In this document: piece after piece, positions 35,401 through 42,840 of the stretch | Position numbering within the stretch: the stretch's first letter is position 1 | Layout of the letters: every line of letters starts with the position of its first letter | Source of the DNA: an uncultured Sutterella sp. | GTDB taxonomy: Bacteria; Pseudomonadota; Gammaproteobacteria; Burkholderiales; Burkholderiaceae_F | Direction of reading: 5' to 3' | NCBI GenBank assembly: GCA_900542805.1 | Contig: UQOW01000016.1 | Coordinates: 1 to 47,179, forward strand | Length of the DNA stretch: 47,179 nucleotides | The notes under the pieces: model-generated | The model's input: only the letters and a program-made list of their open reading frames with translations | What the model was told of the DNA's origin: nothing | Database searches by the model: none | Program-made: the position numbers and the translations under genes

Positions 35401-36714
35401 GTCAACAGCTCTGATTTTGTCAAATTCGTAGGGAGTCCCCGTTGCATCGTTGATAACGAGCTTATTCGTTTTGGTTTCATCAGATAAATTGCCCTGCCCC
35501 ATATTGAGGTTTGACTTAATTTTGTTGGCAGCCGCGCTCTTAATTGTCAGGGATGATGTGGTGATACCACCAACTGTGTCTGAGATTTTTACCTTCCCGG
35601 AAAAACCATCGACTACCTCAGATATCTTAATGTTCCCGCTAAATGTCGAAGTTGCACTGCCCGTCTGGTTTAGTTCATCGACATTGACCGCTCCCCCGTG
35701 GGCGGTGATTGTGAGATTCCCCTTATTAGTAATCGTTAACTTATCAAGGCTTGTTGCGGAAGAACCAAATATCGTTGCATCTGCGAGCTCTGTCACTTCT
35801 ACCTTCAGGATATTTTGCGCCTTCACTCCTTGATATCCATGAATCGAAGATTTACCCGTAAATTTAAGGGTTTGATTATCGCCTGTAAACGTAACAGAGC
35901 CTGTTGAGAAGAACTGAGTGTGCTCTAGCGCCAGGTTCGGTGTTCCTATATTCAATTCTGTAGCATTTAAATGAATGTTCTGCTTATTTTCATTGTTTTC
36001 CTCGCTACCCTTGCGCCCAGTAAATGTCGCTGATTTACTAGAGTTGATGTTGGCTTGTACGACGTTTAATTCCATCGTACTGCTGTCATTTCCAACCCCT
36101 AATGTGTCAAATTTCCCATTCAGGGTAAGAGTGCCAACCGGAGCTGACTCTCCTCCCAACTTAAAATCCCCATTGCCTAGGTGGCTTGATCCAACCCAAA
36201 TTGCGTTTGTGCCACCCTGTGTAGAAAGGGATGCTGCTGAAACAAGAGATTTGTTTGAAGATTGAGTAGAGATAACCTGCAGATTTGAACCATTCAAACT
36301 AAGTGTTTCAATTCCGGTTAGGATTGCGAATCCAAGGTCAGGGGCAGTCGGATACGTTTGTAGTCTGACGTTAGTAAGATTAACGGTTTTAATATAATCG
36401 TATGTAGTCTCGGGCAAATCTTGAGTTTCGCCAGTAGTGAACGAAACTTTTCCAATTCCTGTTGTTTGCACGCCTTTTTCAAACTGGCCAGTAATTTGTG
36501 CAGTTTGCTGTGTAGCACCATCGCCTACGAGAATTAATTTAGCTTCTTCAGAAGAAACAGTAATCTGATTCGCAATTGCAAAAGACGTAAAAAGCAATCC
36601 TGAGGAAAGAAGAACTAGCTTAACGCCCTTCTTTTGTACCGAGGATGTGATTTCATTGCACACCATCAGGGCGCCGCGAACTTTCGAAAAGATGACTTTG
36701 TAGGTTTTGTTCAT
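29401..36714 (-). CDS. Giant type Va autotransporter adhesin-like protein
   Basis: 2437 residues from ATG 36714, chosen because AGGACCACCC precedes it and MNKTYKVIF starts an ESPR extended signal peptide. The signal core VKLVLLSSGLLFTSFA ends near residue 50 (AIA-NQ). The passenger, about 50 to 2150, is rich in G, S, T, N and D. Short repeats such as SGGTLNLNG and TVNGTLN are typical of a right-handed beta-helix. Cysteine is almost absent after the N-terminus. The last 280 residues are an autotransporter barrel ending in the outer-membrane signature VRWTF. No protease motif was seen. Surface adhesion is an inference from architecture. Confidence 0.93.
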   Translation of the reverse strand: MNKTYKVIFSKVRGALMVCNEITSSVQKKGVKLVLLSSGLLFTSFAIANQITVSSEEAKLILVGDGATQQTAQITGQFEKGVQTTGIGKVSFTTGETQDLPETTYDYIKTVNLTNVRLQTYPTAPDLGFAILTGIETLSLNGSNLQVISTQSSNKSLVSAASLSTQGGTNAIWVGSSHLGNGDFKLGGESAPVGTLTLNGKFDTLGVGNDSSTMELNVVQANINSSKSATFTGRKGSEENNENKQNIHLNATELNIGTPNLALEHTQFFSTGSVTFTGDNQTLKFTGKSSIHGYQGVKAQNILKVEVTELADATIFGSSATSLDKLTITNKGNLTITAHGGAVNVDELNQTGSATSTFSGNIKISEVVDGFSGKVKISDTVGGITTSSLTIKSAAANKIKSNLNMGQGNLSDETKTNKLVINDATGTPYEFDKIRAVDGTGNSFVTVEGIVKTTELSSNDYHILKSAQGLASTTENASLTIDYGAREVAVTGLGNKDKSSLDAKGINLKSGTLKLGNGSDDSTFGTENVPVDFEMSGSSKLNVLGDTVHFGSYKQSETSETKIDSGAGTFNVHGNATLAGKSFTNANTADGNAPGALFHSSLTVSNGEFKTASGGTTTVSGTFKQEGAGKTIVDSGGTLNLNGGAEIAANTFSNAGTTNSAQGKEMKVSGGTFQTASTGTTNVNGQLNQTAGKTEILSGGKLNVRGETTLSGGEMNMAGTADIKKVSLSGGQLVSSGTTTVAALNQTTDTAALQIKSGTLTAASAALRKAELNGGKLSVTTADLSSADINFKNTATVEIADLKAGTDSLGKITVDDGNPSTGVTGKFVYNGTNDVKMDSLSLGGQDTLDFSARNAKLALDAANLKSDADSLLNWDVKETTVTGTGENFKGQMNLVDVGAKTSGSTLNMVSQAFDAMFGQGKGKLNLGAKGTTDPQVRNILNVTGGELNLTNSSDETGSLVSGEGLIIANSGITLGAKYSGKTELQTAGKLSVGDNDGHFTLGSDSQISAGQLAVTPAESVGRLTVNGTLNLTGGESDIGSADIAVAPTAPGKGLNLDGSTTKLTTTGKVTATGTDALKVAGAGMTVGDLETNAGSTLVTNNGTLTVNGTLKATGEDAITVSGSGSKLIANGDLSLSGNTHKSVIEISGSASMTAKADKILRKGEDGNIASVVGGRIGVTDSSAGYVDLEGITDWISNNFNDGIVEGKKKISLDQVSQIMGALNGNGKDSRLLLRLGDDFNWSDYEIDFGEANPIDYDKFKLVNGVAASDKDIDNVNGNVTGTNSWKSAKLKQGEEKLKIGSLGEDNISSDDDVRGDLTLNHPSDGIFVKNSSGEVADVELIGSAKSGDLESTLKLIGNGQVGSVTGSGNSANTKLVLSGEGTNRATITTKDLGTDNNALGVVALDNAKGTVIGGVVAGTLELNNSEMDLSGALKTRALENTNNTDRNRTGDVKVTGQSSLNLASADIGGSLTIDANSSFKTKDNGSVSVKGATLVDGAGSSYVASGDSNMGDVTVKNGATFGYDAEGHPVGGKLKTMNGSVTVSSENDNNRSRLYASELDIDKSLSVKAGDVDTHGPLTVKGNSSFTSGTKVTARDNASLGSLDVKEGSSFDIGPNMLKVLKNPVDNTTATSGDVNVSDPTSSVSAGSAEIAGNLTVKNNGSFMTSEGQTSTGRTSVDGSVTLENKGIVQVAGDFKAGGKLTLSKESNFSVDGKAEMTGLIVDTSNVSVGDSLTVDTTDVVLVKNGGALSAGNALLNEVKVENDPENAIKTNKLSFGKEGGLGTRIQKLHLAGNTELTFNTSSDSSTDAGVNVVNDLTVASGVNATINGIAAQYGAITVNGNLDAQKIVLTATQETGPGTLDVAGNSETPALARFGELDLTGAAFGSIKKGLLAVGGQEALDANIESLREEAKAALKSARQTDVDVSSILYINSALSAPNGTLTVGDTTGMQFGDNTFGIGTGGFMILDRGAMDEPVIENGKTKYTAQLTGNIVNNGKMMFKNVKISGGTVITLADGNHTVSGDDANFLSGNFLYDARLAGNNLIFTMSETGAAIVGGSLSESLQETVMNLAEGDGFDSSRRDGAGWIASVMEDVTGDGNRTPEQIGRDFGSALESVSRMTAQSGTFLVTDTVKHVAAGSVEERLGFSSAIGTSVATEETFGRTLWATPLYNKTKADAFKAGNFTSGSDVDMYGITVGADVVVRDDTRLGAALYAGSGKADSRGSLATTKNDFDFYGAALYFGHNTGAWSFMGDLGFGYVTNDVKQTNHGLVKSDMDSSVFTAGLKAKYGFDVAGMQVAPFAGLRLNHVDSKNYSAKTNAQGTILNSHGTAKTYAEVPLGVQLSRDFMTQTGWTIKPALDLAVTPVVGSKNLTETIRFTGVGQDVTTSSEVLDRMRYSAALGVSGGKDKVGFGVSIGYSGSKNTDAFAVKANVRWTF

Positions 36715-36836
36715 GGGTGGTCCTATTTCGTGTCGAAGTGAAACGTTGAAAAAAGGCGGCTTCTTTTGGACTTTCACAAGATAGGAAGAAGGTTTGATTG
36801 TTTCTTACTGCCTGGAATCGAAGCCGAATTTCGCGA

Positions 36837-36865
36837 ACAATACCTACCCTGATATTGAAAATCAA
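36837..36865 (-). promoter_or_regulatory. Candidate autotransporter promoter
   Basis: On the minus strand TTGATT (36860-36865) and TATTGT (36837-36842) are 17 bases apart, starting transcription about 115 bases before the autotransporter ATG. Confidence 0.45.
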
Positions 36866-37220
36866 CGCTGATAAATAGAGACTATTTGTACAATAGAATG
36901 AATACCGTATACATTCTTTGCGTTAAAAATCACATAAACTGCACAGGAGAAAGAAGTAGAAAAGATGGGGAATTTACTACAGCACCAGAACAGAGGCTCC
37001 CAGGAACGATGCCTCAAGATGGGCGTTGCCCCTGTCTTTTTCAGGCTGCGAAAAAGTTTGAGCAATTGAACAGAATGCTAAAATGCGAAGCGATGTTGTG
37101 CTAGTCGTTGAGCACGAGGATGGCGCATTCATCACCCCATGTAAAAGACTCAGCCCGGTTGCAGCCGGGCTTTGTCGTTTCTACACCTCTTGCGAGGTGC
37201 TTTCTTAGAGCCAAAAAGAG
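36866..37220. other. Gap between antitoxin gene and autotransporter
   Basis: Two hairpins follow the antitoxin gene: AGCCCGG/CCGGGCT (37152-37171) and CACCTC/GAGGTG with a four-base loop (37084-37099 offset +100, i.e. 37184-37199). The second is followed on the plus strand by CTTTCTT. A 41-codon plus-strand frame starts at ATG 37083 (MRSDVVLVVEHEDG...) and spans both hairpins without a ribosome site. I do not call it a gene. The rest is AT-rich spacer. Confidence 0.45.
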
Positions 37221-38276
37221 CTACTTTTCTAAGGAATATCGCAACTTCATCCCATTCAGATTTCGAAACGGAATGAGTTTTTCGCTTTGCAGACGACCGA
37301 CCACAATACCCGGATGAACACCAATCTCTTTGGCAAATCCTTCTACTGCTATCTTTGAAAATTTTCTTTCAGAAAGGAATCCCTCGTATTCATCTGAAGG
37401 AATGAGGGCATTTTTCGCCCAGTTGTCAGCCTCAAGCTCCATTTCGTTGGTTCTTTCTTTTTTTGCTAAGTGTTTCAGGCAAATGTGCCCGATCTCATGG
37501 AATAGAGAAAACCAAAAAATATCAGCATCCTTTCCTCTAACTGTTAGACCTAGCACAATTTTTTCTCCCATTCTTTCACTTGTTCCATGAAGAAACGATC
37601 CGGAAAGATGAGGAAGGACAACAAGGGCAACACCATATTGCCCTAAAAAAGTCTCAAGCTTCGAAATCACTTCGTTTTGAGGCAATCCGGTTAATGACCT
37701 AAGTTTCGCGCACTCTCTTGCCAAACCCTTACTATCAATTGACCGGACTGTTTTACCTAATGCCTCGTTTCGAACTTTTTGGATCCAAGCGAAAGTGGCA
37801 TATCTTGCTTTCTCTGTTACTTTCTTTTGCCTAAAACAAACCGATGAATTCACCATAATCGACGGCAAAACAGTCAGATCTGCTACACCGAAATATTGTC
37901 TGCAAGCAAAAATCTTTCTCTCAAGAGTAGACACCGATGCAATCCAATTTCGTTTTGCAAGCTCTTGATAAGGCAACAAGCGAAAGACTTTTTCTTCCTC
38001 TTCACTTGCCAACTCCTTTTGGGCCTGAATTTTGTCAGCACGAAAAGATGCATCAAAGGAAAGCCAAGACTTTGCCGGAATCGAAAAAATAGCTTCCAAC
38101 CTTAAGGCAGCATCATCCGACAATTCAACTTCGCCATCCATAAGTTTCGAAATATGCTTTTCAGAAAAGCCCATCCGTTTGGCCAATTCTTTTTGAGTCC
38201 AACCTCTGGCTTCAAGCAGGTCTTTTATGATCTCCCCGACGGAGACCGCAGTTGTGTGTGTCCCTCGGATAAACAT
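37221..38276 (-). CDS. higA: HigA-type antitoxin fused to ImmA/IrrE metallopeptidase domain
   Basis: 351 residues. The N-terminal XRE/HigA helix-turn-helix (about 13-70; GWTQKELAKRMGFSEKHISKLMDGE) binds the operator. A C-terminal ImmA/IrrE-like zinc peptidase domain carries HEIGH at 260-264 and a downstream acidic cluster EMELEAD (278-284) as third ligand. Such fusions are common partners of HigB/RelE-type toxins. A strong AGGAGGGG site lies just before the ATG, 18 bases after the toxin stop. The low-GC composition differs from the core genes. Confidence 0.88.
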   Translation of the reverse strand: MFIRGTHTTAVSVGEIIKDLLEARGWTQKELAKRMGFSEKHISKLMDGEVELSDDAALRLEAIFSIPAKSWLSFDASFRADKIQAQKELASEEEEKVFRLLPYQELAKRNWIASVSTLERKIFACRQYFGVADLTVLPSIMVNSSVCFRQKKVTEKARYATFAWIQKVRNEALGKTVRSIDSKGLARECAKLRSLTGLPQNEVISKLETFLGQYGVALVVLPHLSGSFLHGTSERMGEKIVLGLTVRGKDADIFWFSLFHEIGHICLKHLAKKERTNEMELEADNWAKNALIPSDEYEGFLSERKFSKIAVEGFAKEIGVHPGIVVGRLQSEKLIPFRNLNGMKLRYSLEK

Positions 38277-38294
38277 ACTTACCCCTCCTCAACC

Positions 38295-38592
38295 TCAATG
38301 ATGGTAGTCGATAATGTCTTCAACACTGACCGATTCCAACTTTTCATCAATGATTACTGTAATCAGACGGTTTTTCTTTGAAACCTTCATTGCATACTGC
38401 CCTTGTCTGTCTCCGACAAGGGCATGGAAGTCACAAAGTCGATTATTTAAGATTACTCGAAAAGGAAAATTTTCTAGCGTCTTAATACACTTTGCCACAC
38501 CGTCTGCTGAGTCGTCTCCAAAAATGCGAACAGCAGTTTTTCTGTCAGTGCATATCTTTTGGATTTTTTTTGCTTTTGTAGGAGACGTTCAT
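38295..38592 (-). pseudogene. higB: HigB/RelE-like toxin gene interrupted at an A8 run
   Basis: From ATG 38592 the frame reads MNVSYKSKK and then meets eight A (T run 38564-38571) and stops at a TGA seven codons later. Removing one A (or adding two) gives a 98-residue protein reading on through IQKICTDRKTAVRIFGDD, KCIKTLENFP, LVGDRQGQYAMKVSKKNRL and ending DIIDYHH, a normal HigB/RelE-type toxin length and layout. As written, only a 67-residue tail from GTG 38498 is open. The break may be phase variation, slippage or a sequencing error. Toxin first, antitoxin second, is the usual higBA order. Confidence 0.7.
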
Positions 38593-38602
38593 ACCAGAAG
38601 AA

Positions 38603-38626
38603 AATTAACCTCATGGGTTAATTATA
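38603..38626 (-). promoter_or_regulatory. higBA promoter and palindromic operator
   Basis: AATTAACC (38603-38610) and GGTTAATT (38616-38623) form a perfect 8-base inverted repeat with a 5-base spacer. A minus-strand -10 box TATAAT (38621-38626) overlaps its edge. The arrangement fits autoregulation by the HigA-type antitoxin. The start lies 11 bases downstream of the repeat. Confidence 0.7.
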
Positions 38627-38775
38627 CGCAGAAGAGTTCCAAGTGGATATAGGAGAACACGTCAACAGGTACTTATCATGATTTCCGCAAAATCGCCCAA
38701 GAGACCATTGTCGGCTTTGCTCAGAGAGTTGCAAAAGTCGTTGGCTAAGTTAGGGTTTTTCTGCTTGAAATATAA
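38627..38775. other. Spacer between higBA promoter and tRNA terminator
   Basis: A plus-strand frame from ATG 38678 is open but runs into the tRNA antisense and has only a weak ribosome site. I see no supported gene here. Confidence 0.4.
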
Positions 38776-38804
38776 CAAAAAAAACCGAGAAAATCTTCCT
38801 CGGT
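38776..38804 (-). terminator. Terminator of tRNA-Ser
   Basis: ACCGAG/CTCGGT (38784-38789 with 38799-38804) is followed on the minus strand by eight T (38777-38784). A further stem CTGCTT/AAGCAG lies between it and the tRNA. Confidence 0.88.
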
Positions 38805-38851
38805 CTTCATATGGTTTCGTATTGTTTACTGCTTGTTTAAGCAGGTTTCAT

Positions 38852-38941
38852 TGGCGGAAGCGGTGGGATTCGAACCCACGGACGGCGAAAACCGTCGCCG
38901 GTTTTCAAGACCGGTGCATTCAACCACTCTGCCACACTTCC
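38852..38941 (-). tRNA. tRNA-Ser (anticodon UGA)
   Basis: A 90-base serine tRNA with the long variable arm typical of the class. The acceptor stem is GGAAGTG/CGCTTCC, the anticodon loop is CTTGAAA (anticodon TGA), the variable arm is GACGG...CCGTC, and the T arm holds GTTCGAATC. CCA is encoded. It lies 24 bases after a small gene and may be cotranscribed with panC. Confidence 0.97.
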
Positions 38942-38965
38942 GAATTAAGAGGCCGCTCCGCTTCC

Positions 38966-39082
38966 TTACGATAAGAACGCGTGCTCGGCAAGAATCACGT
39001 CGTAAAGAACCTTCATGAGCATGCAAAAGAAAACAAGGCGGACAACCCAATTGAAAATCACTTTGTGTTTTTCAGAATCCAT
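38966..39082 (-). CDS. Small membrane peptide between panC and tRNA-Ser
   Basis: A 38-residue frame, MDSEKHKVIF..., with a short charged start, one hydrophobic segment (about 8-26, FNWVVRLVFFCMLMKVL) and a C-terminal LAEHAFLS. AGGGGA lies nine bases before the ATG, and the gene sits 35 bases after panC in the same direction. No family recognised. One-helix inner-membrane peptides of this kind are often missed by length filters. Confidence 0.55.
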   Translation of the reverse strand: MDSEKHKVIFNWVVRLVFFCMLMKVLYDVILAEHAFLS

Positions 39083-39117
39083 GGTTTCTATCCCCTGTTT
39101 TCTACGCGGGCATAACT

Positions 39118-39963
39118 TTACCGAGAAACGAGGAAGTTATCAATGAGCCGCGTCTTGCCGATGTAAACGGCAATGGCAAAGAGCACATTGCCGGTTACCG
39201 CGGCAAGCGGTTTCATCGAGTCGGCATCCACTGCCTCGGCGTAGTCAAGTTTGGCCAAGGGTTCCGCGGCAATGCTCTCTTTTATCACCGCAAGAAGCTT
39301 ATTCGTATCGGTTTCTCCGGCCTCAATAAGAGAGTAAGCTTTTTTAAGGGAATGGTTCAAAACCAAAGCCGCTTGGCGCTCTTTCGGGTTTAAATACGTA
39401 TTGCGACTTGACTTGGCCAATCCGTCTGCCTCCCGCACAATGGGGCACCCGACTATTTCCAGATCAAAATTCAAATCGCGTACCATGCGACGGATAACGG
39501 CCAATTGCTGCGCATCTTTCTGTCCGAAAAACGCCTTATCCGGTGCTGCAATATGAAAGAGTTTGCTCACAACCGTGCACACGCCTCGAAAATGCGTCGG
39601 ACGTGTTTTTGCGCACAGGTTTTGCGCCAAAGACGGAACCTCAACCCAGGTCGAGGCGTCGGGAAAATAAAGTTCCGTCGGCTCCGGATGAAACACCAAG
39701 TCCGTTCCGAGATCCTCAAGGAGTGCGCAATCGTGCTCAAAGTCTCTCGGGTAACTTTCTAAATCCTCATTGGGTCCGAACTGTGTAGGATTGACAAATA
39801 CGGAAACGACAACACGGTCGCAAGAGGCTTTCGCGGCTTTGACTAAACTGGCGTGCCCTTCGTGCAAATATCCCATGGTCGGCACAAGGCCGACGGTTAA
39901 TCCTTCTTTACGCCATGCCTTGACGGCACGGCGAACGTCACTGACCGTACGCGCAATAATCAT
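39118..39963 (-). CDS. panC: Pantothenate synthetase
   Basis: 281 residues, cytoplasmic. It condenses pantoate with beta-alanine using ATP. PTMGYLHEGHASL (about 29-41) holds the HxGH motif. Other landmarks are FVNPTQFGPNEDL, FGQKDAQQL and KSSRNTYL (about 183-190), the KMSKS-like loop. GGAGTAAC precedes the ATG. The last enzyme gene of the mltG-tmk-holB-panC run. Confidence 0.97.
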   Translation of the reverse strand: MIIARTVSDVRRAVKAWRKEGLTVGLVPTMGYLHEGHASLVKAAKASCDRVVVSVFVNPTQFGPNEDLESYPRDFEHDCALLEDLGTDLVFHPEPTELYFPDASTWVEVPSLAQNLCAKTRPTHFRGVCTVVSKLFHIAAPDKAFFGQKDAQQLAVIRRMVRDLNFDLEIVGCPIVREADGLAKSSRNTYLNPKERQAALVLNHSLKKAYSLIEAGETDTNKLLAVIKESIAAEPLAKLDYAEAVDADSMKPLAAVTGNVLFAIAVYIGKTRLIDNFLVSR

Positions 39964-39984
39964 AAGAGTTACTCCGTAATCAAT

Positions 39985-41016
39985 CTAAGACATGGCGCGA
40001 GCATACGCCAAAAGAAGAGCCTCGAGGGTCATTCGCGCATTTAACGGGTGAGAACTGACGCGTTTGATGTCCCGAACACTGTTAATCCACATGTAAAGTT
40101 TGGCCGGATCGGTCTTGACCGTGAGCTTCTTAATGTCCTCTTCTTTTTCCGGGAAATACCGTGCCGGTCCCCCCTGCCGCACCGAGGCCAGATCCCAAGC
40201 CCAACGCGCCATAAAGGCGGCATAGGCCGGGAGCGCCGGATCTCGCCCGAGTAACGAACACACAACATCGGCATCGACATTCCTGCCTTTGAGCAAAAGG
40301 GCGATGAATCGCTCCTCTTCTTCGGAAGAAAGAATCAAGCGCTCATCGACTTCAAAGACCGAAAGCGGCATGCCGCCGGCTACCTCAAGAGCGTGTTCGG
40401 GATCTTTGACATTCTGTGAGCGAAGCCAAGAAAGTGCTTCTTCGCGCCTCGGAGGCGTGGCCCGGATCAATCGGCACCGGGAACGAATGGTCGGTAAGAC
40501 GCGATCGATCTCATCGGCAACGAGAATAAAGACCAAGCCTTCGGGCGGCTCCTCGATGCTCTTTAAAAGTGAGGCCGCTGCCTCAGTACGAATTTTATCG
40601 GCCGGGTAAACCAAAACGACGCGCCGCCCGCCTTCATGACTTTTAAGTGTCAGAAAATCCGTCAGAGCTCGGGTTTGGTGAATCAGTATTTCTCGATATA
40701 GGTTTTTGCGCGCTGCCGTGCTGTTTTCCGGAGGAATAAAGGGAATATCCCGCGGAAGTGCCTCCGCTTCGCTCACTAAATAACGTATATCGGGGTGTGT
40801 AAAGGCCTTAAAAAGACGACATGCACGACACGTCCCGCAAGGCGTTCCGTCCGGCTTCGGAGCCTCACACAAAAGGCTTTGAGAAAATGCGTGCGCTAAA
40901 TCAAAGGTCCCGATTCCCCGCGGCCCGTACAGTAAAAGGGCGTTTGGGAGAGCCTCTTTTAACTCAAGAAGGCATTTTGCTTGGGCCTCTTGCCATGGGT
41001 ATTGAGCTAAAGCCAT
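39985..41016 (-). CDS. holB: DNA polymerase III delta-prime subunit
   Basis: 343 residues. AAA+-type clamp-loader subunit: a degenerate nucleotide loop GPRGIGTFDLA (about 31, no Lys) that cannot bind ATP, as expected for delta-prime, a four-cysteine zinc module (CEAPKPDGTPCGTCRAC, about 50-66), and SIEEPPEG (about 146). The start overlaps the tmk stop by ten bases. Confidence 0.9.
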   Translation of the reverse strand: MALAQYPWQEAQAKCLLELKEALPNALLLYGPRGIGTFDLAHAFSQSLLCEAPKPDGTPCGTCRACRLFKAFTHPDIRYLVSEAEALPRDIPFIPPENSTAARKNLYREILIHQTRALTDFLTLKSHEGGRRVVLVYPADKIRTEAAASLLKSIEEPPEGLVFILVADEIDRVLPTIRSRCRLIRATPPRREEALSWLRSQNVKDPEHALEVAGGMPLSVFEVDERLILSSEEEERFIALLLKGRNVDADVVCSLLGRDPALPAYAAFMARWAWDLASVRQGGPARYFPEKEEDIKKLTVKTDPAKLYMWINSVRDIKRVSSHPLNARMTLEALLLAYARAMS

Positions 41017-41618
41017 GTGCGTGCCTCCGCCAATAGGCGCTCAGTCATCGTCTCGGGGTCTTGTGAGGCATCGAGAATAAAAAAACGCTTTCCCGAGACT
41101 TCGGCTCGACGCAAATACGCCGCTCGCACCGCAGAGAAAAAAACTAAATCTTCGCTCTCGAAGCGATCGGCCGCACGGGCTTTTGCGCGTCGTGTTGCCG
41201 CAATCTCGGGCGTAATATCAAACAAAACCGTGTGATCGGGTTGTAAATCGCCTTGCACGAGCTTTTCCAAGGTTTCGACAAAGTGCGCACTTTGCCCCTT
41301 GGCTCCGACCTGATAAGCAAACGTTGCATCCGTAAAGCGATCGGAAAGAACCCAGGCGCCGCGCTTTAATGCCGGTTGAATCACATCGGCAATATGTTCG
41401 GCCCGTGAGGCAAAAAAAAGAAGGGTCTCGGTTGAAACCTGCATGGGTTCGGAGAGTATCAGGGATCGGATTTTTTCCGCCAGAGGCGTCCCACCCGGTT
41501 CGCGTGTCCGAACGACCTCGTGACCGTGTTCTATTAAGTAAGTCGCCAAGGCCGCAATCTGCGTGCTCTTGCCGGCTCCGTCGATTCCTTCAAATGTAAT
41601 AAAAACGCCGCGACTCAT
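41007..41618 (-). CDS. tmk: Thymidylate kinase
   Basis: 203 residues, phosphorylating dTMP to dTDP. The P-loop is FEGIDGAGKSTQ (about 8-19), the DR(E/Y) motif is TREPGGTPL (about 39), and the SDRFTDATFAYQ loop (about 91) follows. ATGA-type overlap with mltG upstream, and with holB downstream. Confidence 0.97.
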   Translation of the reverse strand: MSRGVFITFEGIDGAGKSTQIAALATYLIEHGHEVVRTREPGGTPLAEKIRSLILSEPMQVSTETLLFFASRAEHIADVIQPALKRGAWVLSDRFTDATFAYQVGAKGQSAHFVETLEKLVQGDLQPDHTVLFDITPEIAATRRAKARAADRFESEDLVFFSAVRAAYLRRAEVSGKRFFILDASQDPETMTERLLAEARTWL

Positions 41619-42760
41619 GATCCGGTTTTCGCCCTGTTCTTGGTCTTTTGGTATTTAGCGACCGCTTGATTGTGCACTTCCAGAGTACTGGAAAATACCG
41701 TTGTTCCGTCCCCACGCGCTACAAAGTATAAATATTTTGTGCGGCTCGGATGCAGGGCTGCGCGAATGGCTTCAAGACCGGGCATGGCAATCGGCGTGGG
41801 CGGAAGCCCGTAGTTTAGGTAGCTGTTATAGGGCCCCGGCCGCTGCAAATCGCGCTTACGAAGGCGCCCCTTAAAATCCTCTCCCATCGCATAGATAATC
41901 GTCGGATCGGTCTGTAGGGGCATCCAGATTTTCAAGCGGTTATGAAACACGGAACTTACAAGGTGCCGGTCGGTTCGAACGCCCGTCTCTTTTTCAATAA
42001 TCGAGGCCAAAATAAGCGCCTCATACGGATTTTTCAGTTTCAGACCCGGGGCACGGTCTTTCCACTCACGTATCAGGTCCGCTTTTTGCTTGTTGTACGC
42101 TAAAGCATAAACCGAAAGATCCGTCACACCCGCTCGAAACTGATAGGTATCGGGGGCAAAGAGTCCTTCGGGGTTTTCTTCCGTCGCACCGATTTTTTTC
42201 AGAAGTTCGGCATCGGTTAAATGCGCCGTCGTGTGCTGCAAATCGGATTCGGCATCAATCAGAGCGCGCAGCTCTTTAAAGGTCATGCCGTCGGAGACGC
42301 GAAGCTTACCGACGGCGACAAGGCCGTCGGCGATACTTCCGACAACGGTCGATAACGAATCGCCGCGCTCAAAGCGGTAACGTCCGGCGTGAATGGCCGA
42401 ATGGTTACCGAAAAGCCGCAGAAGCGCCGTCAAAACCGTTTCATTGACCCCGAGTCCGCTTCGAGAAACCTTGCCGGCAATCGAGCGAGCCGTGTCACCG
42501 GGAACGACAATGACATCGACCTTTTGTGCGTACGTATGAAAGGAGACGGGCGCGTAGTATGAGTAGGTGAGAAAGGAAACGGTAAGGCAAAACGCGCCTA
42601 AAACCGCACCTGCCGAAGCGGCAACAAGACGCTCGCGAGAAGTGAGCGACCGATACCAAGAAAGAAGGCGACGAATCTGTTTTTCACAAAAATGACGGAC
42701 ACCGAGATAAAACGTCGTCTTTTCTTTCGATTTATTCGTATTGTCAGGTCGTTCAGTCAC
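41615..42760 (-). CDS. mltG: Endolytic murein transglycosylase MltG
   Basis: 381 residues. A cytoplasmic tail is followed by one membrane helix (about 46-66), then a periplasmic YceG domain with the catalytic glutamate in ASIIEKETG (about 252-260) and YNSYLNYGLPPTPI near 310. It cleaves nascent peptidoglycan strands. The start is GTG at 42760. Divergent from ygfZ. Confidence 0.94.
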   Translation of the reverse strand: MTERPDNTNKSKEKTTFYLGVRHFCEKQIRRLLSWYRSLTSRERLVAASAGAVLGAFCLTVSFLTYSYYAPVSFHTYAQKVDVIVVPGDTARSIAGKVSRSGLGVNETVLTALLRLFGNHSAIHAGRYRFERGDSLSTVVGSIADGLVAVGKLRVSDGMTFKELRALIDAESDLQHTTAHLTDAELLKKIGATEENPEGLFAPDTYQFRAGVTDLSVYALAYNKQKADLIREWKDRAPGLKLKNPYEALILASIIEKETGVRTDRHLVSSVFHNRLKIWMPLQTDPTIIYAMGEDFKGRLRKRDLQRPGPYNSYLNYGLPPTPIAMPGLEAIRAALHPSRTKYLYFVARGDGTTVFSSTLEVHNQAVAKYQKTKNRAKTGS

Positions 42761-42840
42761 GGCAAAAACCTAAAGAGATTTCTCGAATTTGCATCCGAGC
42801 GCAACTACTTATAATACAGGATTTCCCAGACGAGCTTTTT

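Noticed and set aside
37083..37208. A 41-codon plus-strand frame between the antitoxin and autotransporter genes
   Set aside because: No ribosome site, and it spans two strong hairpins. The similarity of VLVVEHEDGAF to flavoprotein N-termini is too short to use.
38678..38974. A 98-codon plus-strand frame through the tRNA-Ser
   Set aside because: It runs antisense through the tRNA and its terminator, which explains the open frame.
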